From: Chryseobacterium gleum
Lineage (GTDB): Bacteria > Bacteroidota > Bacteroidia > Flavobacteriales_D > Sanyastnellaceae
Direction: 5' to 3'
NCBI GenBank assembly: GCA_945883885.1
Contig: CAMCYM010000127.1
Span: 1 to 5,077 of the forward strand
Length of the DNA stretch: 5,077 bases
In this document: piece by piece, positions 4,774 to 5,077 of the stretch
How the letters are laid out: each line of letters opens with the position of its first letter
Numbering within the stretch: the stretch's first letter is position 1
Program-made: the position numbers and the translations under genes
Notes under the pieces: model-generated
Databases searched by the model: none
What the model saw: only the letters and a program-made list of their open reading frames with translations
Told to the model about the DNA's origin: nothing

Positions 4774-4781
4774 CGAAGGTA
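4774..4781 (-). promoter_or_regulatory. Possible -7 box (TACCTTCG) of the DUF983 gene
   Basis: TACCTTCG on the minus strand fits TAnnTTTG at all but one conserved position and ends 5 nt before the preferred ATG at 4768, the same geometry as at two other genes here. No TTG box is found at the normal distance, so read-through from the ABC transporter gene could be the real source of transcription. Confidence 0.3.
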
Positions 4782-4825
4782 CGAGGCGCGCAAGCCGTCG
4801 CGTGCGACCCACGTCACCGCAGCTG

Positions 4826-5077
4826 TCAACTCAGGTCCTGCATCTCCACCAACCGGCGATAGAGGCCCGCGGGATCCGCCATCAACGCGTCGTGCGTGCC
4901 GGAGGCGACGATGCGGCCGCGGTCGAGGACGACGATGCAGTCAGCGCGGCGGACGGTGCTGAGGCGGTGGGCGATGACCACGGCGGTGCGGCCGGCCATG
5001 GTCCGGTCGATGGCCTGCTGGACGAGGTGCTCGGACTCGGTGTCGAGGGCGGAGGTGGCTTCGTCGAGGAGAAGCAG
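4826..5077 (-). CDS. ABC transporter ATPase subunit, C-terminal fragment (runs off the right edge)
   Basis: The last 83 residues are visible. They begin inside the Walker B/D-loop, LLLLDEATSALD, with the catalytic Glu in DEATSALD. The H-loop follows as VVIAHRLSTVRRAD, then LDRGRIVASGTHDALM and the C-terminal LYRRLVEMQDLS. This is the end of a nucleotide-binding domain of the exporter type (MsbA/MdlB-like), most often fused to a six-helix membrane domain, which lies outside the window. The substrate cannot be told. Nothing looks degenerate: the motifs are intact and the stop is at a normal family length. Confidence 0.95.
   Translation of the reverse strand: MLLLDEATSALDTESEHLVQQAIDRTMAGRTAVVIAHRLSTVRRADCIVVLDRGRIVASGTHDALMADPAGLYRRLVEMQDLS

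Overview
The window looks like a GC-rich chromosomal segment of a member of Bacteroidota, most likely an uncultured Flavobacteriales-type lineage. Three things point there. Two secreted proteins carry PKD domains, and one of them ends in a type IX secretion (T9SS) type A sorting domain. The promoters match the Bacteroidota pattern TTG/TTTG - about 19 nt - TAnnTTTG. The DAHP synthase is fused at its C-terminus to a chorismate mutase, an arrangement typical of this phylum. The species cannot be told from this sequence.

Layout from left to right. Positions 1-1038 hold two minus-strand genes that overlap by 4 bases (ATGA): a small secreted protein of unknown function, then the N-terminal part of a CUB-like/PKD secreted protein that runs off the left edge. 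Divergent from them is a plus-strand tRNA cluster (1194-1509: Lys-UUU, Leu-GAG, Leu-CAG), with a clear promoter and a strong hairpin/T-tract terminator. Next, also on the plus strand, is a bifunctional DAHP synthase/chorismate mutase (1589-2671, GTG start), the first step and a branch-point step of aromatic amino-acid synthesis.

Positions 2672-3066 are about 395 bases without a protein gene, but they are full of structure: an ECF-sigma-like promoter, a small hairpin, a strong intrinsic terminator (together a possible short RNA), then a (GATTGA)n run and a degenerate heptamer array with a 28-bp higher-order period. From 3067 to the right edge three minus-strand genes converge on this array. 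In transcription order they are the C-terminal end of an ABC-transporter ATPase, a DUF983 zinc-ribbon membrane protein, and a secreted SGNH-hydrolase/PKD/T9SS-sorted protein. A perfect four-copy hexamer repeat sits between the last two.

The genes do not form one pathway. Housekeeping functions (tRNAs, DAHP synthase/chorismate mutase, DUF983, ABC exporter) are interleaved with secreted or surface proteins of the T9SS type. I see no mobile element, CRISPR array or defence system. The most unusual content is the repeat-rich intergenic region, the orphan promoter-to-terminator unit, and TAnnTTTG boxes placed so close to start codons that the mRNAs are probably leaderless or nearly so.
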